Assembly: GCA_964035575.1 (NCBI GenBank) | Contig: OZ037834.1 | Coordinates: 775,598-839,597 of the forward strand | Reading direction: 5' to 3' | Source: Rhynchopus sp. YZ270_cl-10 | Lineage: Eukaryota > Euglenozoa > Diplonemea > Diplonemida > Diplonemidae | Length of the DNA stretch: 64,000 nucleotides | Shown: piece after piece, positions 59,436-64,000 of the stretch | Layout of the letters: the number at the start of each line of letters is the position of its first letter | Numbering within the stretch: position 1 is the stretch's first letter | Notes under the pieces: generated by a model | What the model saw: the letters and a program-made list of their open reading frames with translations, nothing else | Databases searched by the model: none | What the model was told of the DNA's origin: nothing | Made by a program: the position numbers and the translations under genes

Positions 59436-59892
59436 TCACCTAATGGCATATTGACGCCCTTGAAAAGAGTCAGAGTCTGAGTTTGAACTCATTGCTTTGC
59501 TGACATCCAAGTACAGCGCGTTCTTCTTACCCAGTAAGGCCACGTACATGCACTCGCCGTTGGCTGCGTTCGGCACCCTCTTCCCCCCATGCGCCTCGAG
59601 GAATGCGTCAAGGTTTGCCGCCTCCTCCGGGTTGATGTCACCGTCTGCTCCACCTGCCAGCGCCCCGGGCCCCAGGTTTATGCTCTGACATTGATGTGAC
59701 AGCTCCCACCCGTCCCCTGTCCCCGCCGGTCGCCTCAACCTCTGCATGACAACCCACACCCTGCTGGCAAGTACTCGCAACCACAGCCTCCCTCTACGTA
59801 CTCTGTATCTGCCCTGTAGACCCTTCCTCAGCAGCACACTCAGCAGCTCTGCGTCCTGTAGATCGTAGGTTACCAGATCTGTTATGAAGGGT
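59436..59892 (-). CDS. Unrecognised minus-strand frame, possible gene remnant
   Basis: Open for about 150 codons with coding-like GC content. The first half is Arg/Leu-rich (LLRKGLQGRYRVRRGRLWLR). The second half has GDINPEEAANLDAFLEAHGG and VPNAANGECMYVALLG, which faintly resembles the DGNC segment of OTU proteases, though the motif is not met. Further minus-strand open pieces extend to about 60298 in other frames. It may be a decayed gene or the last exon of a spliced one; I cannot name it. Confidence 0.3.
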
Positions 59893-60472
59893 TAACAATA
59901 TAGTGGACCCCATAGATTCCTTCGTTGTTTCAGAGAGGAGATTCTTCTTTTGGGTCGAGGGTTGAATTGTCTCTCGAATTTGTTCAAAAACCACGTTTCT
60001 CGAGAAGTGCGAGAGGTACTATACTGTCAGGGCGGCTGGTTCGCTTCCGCCCCCCGCGAATGTGGTGCTGGTAGGCCTCGAATTTTTGCGTGGCCGATAT
60101 CTCCTGGCAAAATCCAGGTTCTACCCCATTGGGTCCAGGATGCGAGGAGGAGTGAGGTCCACCCGGTATCACTGCAGGATAGATACTGTTGTTGATGAGC
60201 TTTTTGCAGGACACAACGCGGTCATGTGCCGATGCCGCGAAATCCATGACCAAACATGGTCGTCTTCTTCGCGGTCCTTCTTCGCGATGCGGGATCACGA
60301 CAACTCAGGAAGGTTACTCCTCAGGTTACGCTGCCTTGAATTCCACAAAAAAGTGCATTTTTTTTTTGGGGGGGGCTTTTTTGGGCGGCTAAAATATTAT
60401 CTGTACAAACACCCATTTGTGAACGGTTTCTTATTAAATCCTTTTCACCAAAGGTAGGGGGTAGCAAAAAAG

Positions 60473-60736
60473 ATGTCTGACCAAGAAGACTTTGGTGAAG
60501 GTGTCGTGCACATGGCGCTGGAGGAGGACGAGGCCACGTGTGGCGCACAGCCTACACCATCGCACGGTATGGTGCCAGACGCAGCGTCGCCGGCAGTGGG
60601 TGCGATGACAGCCATGGCGCAGGCGATGATGGGACCGACACGTGCATGCAACCAGTGTGGAAAGGAGATTGCCGCTGCGGGATTTGAAGAACACACTAAG
60701 GTGTGGTGCAGCGCTTTGCCGGCTACGGAGTGGTGA
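60473..60736 (+). CDS. Small protein with one C2HC zinc finger
   Basis: 87 residues. It starts MSDQEDFGEG and is acidic, then Ala/Met-rich; near the C-terminus CNQCGKEIAAAGFEEHTKVWC has the spacing C-x2-C-x11-H-x4-C of a zinc knuckle. GTGGTGAGTGAT at the end is also a good splice donor, so this could be the first exon of a longer protein; the in-frame stop makes the short version self-sufficient. The SCYL1-type gene starts about 350 bases later with its own conserved N-terminus, so the two are probably separate. Confidence 0.55.
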   Translation: MSDQEDFGEGVVHMALEEDEATCGAQPTPSHGMVPDAASPAVGAMTAMAQAMMGPTRACNQCGKEIAAAGFEEHTKVWCSALPATEW

Positions 60737-61083
60737 GTGATGATTATGTGATTATGGGTTCACGGGGGGGAGAAAATACAGTTTTGGGGTCTAGGGTGTG
60801 CGTTGAAAAAAAAAAAAACAGCTGTGCGTAGTTCCCCCATGTGTGCATGATCCATCCCGTCTGTGAAAAAAAAAAATCCACCCCAACACTGCCAAGACAA
60901 GAGAGTGTAGAAGCGAGACCAATTCTCTCATTTCTTTTTTTCTTCTTTCCTTCAAAGGAGACGAAAGCAAAAAGGATCTTTACCTATATCTCACCATTTT
61001 TTGACAGCCACCCCACTCAACCCCCTCTTAACTCTACCCACCCCTTCAGTCAAAGCCCCCCCTTTCCCCCTTCCCCCCCCAAC
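60737..61083 (+). other. Upstream region of the SCYL1-like gene
   Basis: A-tracts, then a C/T-rich leader directly before the start codon. The frame is open from 60841, but the conserved protein begins at 61084. Confidence 0.6.
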
Positions 61084-63246
61084 ATGAATTTTGGAAAATG
61101 GCTAGGGATTGGAGGCATCAAAGACTTTCCTTATGATTTGGGTGAGGTGCTGGAGGTGCAGCCTAGCAGCCATTGGACGCAACGGCGTGGTACGCGCCAG
61201 GCAGATAGTGTTGAAGTGACTATCTTTCAGTACGAAAAGAAGCCTGCAGACACCGACGAGACGAGTCTTGCGTGCAACGGATGGAAGAAGACGAAAATGC
61301 TCAAACTCCCCGGCTTTTTGAAGTGCCTCGACGCTGTGGACACACCTACCCACTACTACATAGCGACCGAAGAGTGCCGACCCCTCGTAGACGTCCTCGA
61401 AAACACCGACGAATTTGGCGAAGACGACAAAAAGGAAGAATTCATCGCGTACGGTGTGTACTCCATTGTCCAAGCCCTGTCGCATCTGCACGAACGGCAA
61501 CTGATGCATGGAAACTGCGGAAAGCATGCGGTGTACTGCACGAAGTCGGGCGACTGGAGGCTTTGGGGTCTCGACTGGGTGACAAATCTCGCAGACTCTG
61601 AGAGCTCGTCGCACTTTAAAAGCTTCTTCAACTATCTTCCGGTGCCTTATTTGTCTCCTGAGCTTGCGAAAGAGAATTGGTCTGCAGTGGAAAAAAGCCC
61701 TGTTCACGCGATTGACGCATGGTCCCTTGGTTGCCTAATCTACGAGGTGTTCAACGGCGACCTCCCCGATTCTGCTAGCGCAATGAAAACACGTAAGAAC
61801 ATTCCCTCAGAACTGTACTCAGCGTACACCGGCCTGCTGCATACCGCACCTCGCGCCAGAGCGAACACCGCAAAGTTACTCTCAACAGACTACTTCGAGG
61901 AGTCTACGTACATCTCCGTGCAAAAGGAGATCGACAACCTTTCCCTCAAGGACCAGGTGGACAGAGACCGCTTCTTCCGCAAACTCGCCTCCGTTGTCAA
62001 CCAATTCCCCCTTTCCAACTGCAAATACACGGTCCTCCCTAAGCTGACCACAGCACTCACCTACGGCGCTGGAGGCGCCTCGGCGTTGGAGCCTATGCTC
62101 ATCATTGGCAAGAGACTGACTGAATCAGAGTACACAGAGTTGGTTGTCCCCGGGGTGGTGCAGCTGTTCTCCTCGGGAGAACGCATCGTGCGAATCAAAC
62201 TTTTGCAGAATGTGCAAAGCTTTGCCAAGGCGATTCCACAGCACCTCTTGTGCACACAGATTTGGCCCCTTTTGGCGCAGGGTTTTGTTAACAATGTGCC
62301 AGAAATTCGGGAGTTGACGATAAAATCTATGGTTTCAATCGTCCCAAAACTGACCCCTCCGTTGGTCGACGAGGCTGTAAAACAGTTAATCCGTCTGCAA
62401 GGAGATATCGAAGGCGGTATTCGCACCAACGCCACCATCTGCCTTGGTATGGTTGCACAGCACATCCCTGCAGGGGAGAGGCAGATTACACTGCACAAAG
62501 CCTTCGCAAAAATGCTGAAAGACAAATTCATTCACAGTAGAGGCGCTGCGTTAGGATCATACATTGCCTGCATCGACGTCTTCGATATTGGTCTAGCCGC
62601 CCAAGGAGTCATTCCGGCCCTCTCCCCTTCCCTGGTTGACCCCGAAAAGGATATCCGCAGCAAAGCGCTCAAAGCCTTGAAAGCATATCTCGCAAAGGTT
62701 GAGTCCGGGCAGGACAGTATTCACAGCCCTCCTCCTGCAGCAGCGGCGTCGCCGGTCACTCCAGGGAAGGAGGCGGAGGGGGGGTCATGGGGGTGGGCAA
62801 GCAGTCTTGGAGGGTTAGGAAAGGCGAATGAGCCTGGAGGTAATACCACTCCAGCTGCTACCACATCCACTCCAAAGGTGGCAGCAGTAACAACAACAGC
62901 AACACCTTCACCTGCAGCTACCCCCACCCCTCCAGCAGAGGTGGTGGACACTGCAGCGTGGGGTGACGATGATGACATTGACATGGATATGGATGACGAC
63001 ACAACAGGAGGGGGAGGAGGAGGTGGAGACTCTTGGGGTGCCCCCGTCCCCGCTCCCGTCATGCGTGCGAAAAAACATACCCCGCCCAATGCGTCGCTTG
63101 GAGAGGATGGAGGAGGAGGAGGAGGAGGCGGAGGGTCCGCTGGGGGACACTCCCCTCCCGCAACCGGTCCGAGGCTTGGGGGGATGAAGTTGGGAGGGAT
63201 GAAGCCGAAGAAGAAGGGTCTCGGGGCGTTAAAGAAGAATGATTGA
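61084..63246 (+). CDS. SCY1-like pseudokinase (SCYL1 type)
   Basis: 720 residues. The start at 61084 gives GIKDFPYDLGE, equivalent to the RDFPFEL start of animal SCYL1. A kinase-like domain occupies about residues 15-290 but lacks the Gly-rich loop; HRD is replaced (LMHGNCGKHAV) and DFG reads GLDW, as in SCYL1, so catalysis is unlikely. Conserved landmarks: WSLGCLIYEVFNG, then HEAT-type repeats (about 300-560) with VVQLFSSGERIVRIKLLQNV, GFVNNVPEIRELTIKSM, NATICLGMVAQHI and VDPEKDIRSKALKALKAYL. The tail is Pro/Ala/Thr-rich, then acidic (DIDMDMDDD) and Gly-rich, ending basic (KPKKKGLGALKKND). SCYL1 proteins act in Golgi-ER COPI traffic through a basic C-terminus; a similar role is likely. Confidence 0.95.
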   Translation: MNFGKWLGIGGIKDFPYDLGEVLEVQPSSHWTQRRGTRQADSVEVTIFQYEKKPADTDETSLACNGWKKTKMLKLPGFLKCLDAVDTPTHYYIATEECRPLVDVLENTDEFGEDDKKEEFIAYGVYSIVQALSHLHERQLMHGNCGKHAVYCTKSGDWRLWGLDWVTNLADSESSSHFKSFFNYLPVPYLSPELAKENWSAVEKSPVHAIDAWSLGCLIYEVFNGDLPDSASAMKTRKNIPSELYSAYTGLLHTAPRARANTAKLLSTDYFEESTYISVQKEIDNLSLKDQVDRDRFFRKLASVVNQFPLSNCKYTVLPKLTTALTYGAGGASALEPMLIIGKRLTESEYTELVVPGVVQLFSSGERIVRIKLLQNVQSFAKAIPQHLLCTQIWPLLAQGFVNNVPEIRELTIKSMVSIVPKLTPPLVDEAVKQLIRLQGDIEGGIRTNATICLGMVAQHIPAGERQITLHKAFAKMLKDKFIHSRGAALGSYIACIDVFDIGLAAQGVIPALSPSLVDPEKDIRSKALKALKAYLAKVESGQDSIHSPPPAAAASPVTPGKEAEGGSWGWASSLGGLGKANEPGGNTTPAATTSTPKVAAVTTTATPSPAATPTPPAEVVDTAAWGDDDDIDMDMDDDTTGGGGGGGDSWGAPVPAPVMRAKKHTPPNASLGEDGGGGGGGGGSAGGHSPPATGPRLGGMKLGGMKPKKKGLGALKKND

Positions 63247-64000
63247 AAAAGGGTGGTGGAGGTGGAAAAAGTTGAAAAATAAAAATTGCGGGGGTAAAAA
63301 AAGTGCAGGAAAAAAGCAACCCCGTCGTATTTGTTTTGTTTACCGAAGTACGAGAGGCGTATTTCAAGTTGTTTTGTTTGGGTGGGTTTGACAGCTTTTT
63401 CAAAAAAAAAATTTTTTTTTTTTTTGAGGAACTGCATCTATGCTTTTGAAATTCATTAGCCTTTCTTCAGGCGACTTTGTTGTACAGATCCCATCCTACA
63501 GGGTGATTGTCGAAACTACAAAAAATCCCCTCCTGTTTACAAAAAAGAAACTTGGTCTCGAAGTTGTATTGCCGACTTCTTGTCTATTGCAACATAAAAG
63601 TGTTGTTCAGGGTGGGGTCGGGAGGGGGTGTGTGTTGTGGGGGATTTGATCGTTTCTTATTTTTTTTTTGAAGTGCTCTCCGGGGTTCGCTAACCCGCGG
63701 AGAGGACAGTGTCTGCGTCCGACGAATCCGATGTACGGTTGAGGCGTTTTGCACTTTTTCGACTTCTCTTTTTTTTACTTCATCTGTATCCGCCTTGGAA
63801 GTGTCTCTCTGTACGGTATCAAATCCCCTTTCTTTTGCTTTTTCTTTTCTAAGATGAGTGGAGTCAATTTTCATCTTACAGCTCTTTTGGGGTGGAGTGA
63901 AAAGGGGGCTTTAGTTAGTGGGTGGTGGGGTGGTGGGTGGGGATTTCTGACATTTTATTTTACACCTTCAATGCTTCATTTTGTTCATTCGGGGAGGGGG
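63247..64000. other. Intergenic, repeat-bearing
   Basis: No gene. A TTGTTGTACAGATCCCATCC module at about 63478-63520 ends GATTGTCGAAACTAC, as at 58645. A CCGGGGTTCGCTAACCCGCGG palindrome-like module near 63679 is related to those near 32148 and 36704 and is followed by GGCGTTTTGCACTTTTTCGA. GTGGAGTCAATTTTCATCTT at 63856 resembles the tail of the hairpin modules. Confidence 0.6.

Noticed and set aside
60473-63246. Joining the C2HC mini-protein to the SCYL1-like gene through the GGTGAGT donor
   Set aside because: The SCYL1-like protein has its own conserved N-terminus at 61084 and no SCYL1 family member is known to me with such a finger.

Overview
The window looks like nuclear DNA of a single-celled eukaryote. 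Genes are widely spaced and mostly intronless, with three clear GT-AG host introns. Intergenic DNA is packed with mononucleotide tracts, microsatellites, hairpin-forming miniature elements and short dispersed modules. Every host gene I can recognise (14 of 14) is on the + strand; the only convincing minus-strand genes belong to a transposon. One-way gene order, pyrimidine-rich tracts just before many start codons, and an SSU rRNA fragment whose helix pairs GTGTGGGGATC with GTAGTCCAC all recall Euglenozoa (kinetoplastids, diplonemids). That placement is an inference, not proven.

Layout. 1-2.8 kb: gene-free, with a small TA-flanked miniature transposon. 2.8-9.1 kb: tandem pair of dynamin/Mx-like GTPase genes. 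9.5-12 kb: a B-box / ubiquitin-like / leucine-rich-repeat gene with one frame break. The second GTPase and the LRR protein end in similar Lys/Glu/Gln-rich coils. 12-13.3 kb: a local duplication. 13.3-22.5 kb: a small basic protein, a truncated 18S rRNA fragment, a PPR-like protein, a secretory MORN-repeat membrane protein and a hotdog thioesterase. 22.9-28.6 kb: a large riboflavin-pathway gene, RibB-RibA followed by five tandem lumazine synthase domains, with two introns. 28.6-33 kb: repeats. 33-35.6 kb: a KIAA0930 (DUF2045)-like protein with a C-terminal PH domain. 35.6-47 kb: repeats, including a ~265-bp satellite array split by a complete hAT transposon with a perfect 8-bp target duplication. 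47-49.1 kb: a type I membrane protein with three CUB-like repeat units. 51.3-52 kb: a tiny two-exon gene. 53-54.7 kb: a tyrosine-recombinase gene between inverted repeats. 55.3-56.7 kb: CDP-diacylglycerol synthase. 56.7-60.4 kb: repeats, including a cluster of ATGCGCAT palindromes. 60.5-63.2 kb: a C2HC-finger mini-protein and a SCYL1-type pseudokinase.

The main candidates for something new are the lumazine synthase chain, whose five domains match the family's pentameric assembly; the cluster of Mx-like GTPases and a B-box/LRR protein sharing tails and 3' flanks, which has the look of a self-defence locus; and the recombinase element with inverted ends next to hairpin elements of similar design. 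Function is inferred from sequence alone throughout.
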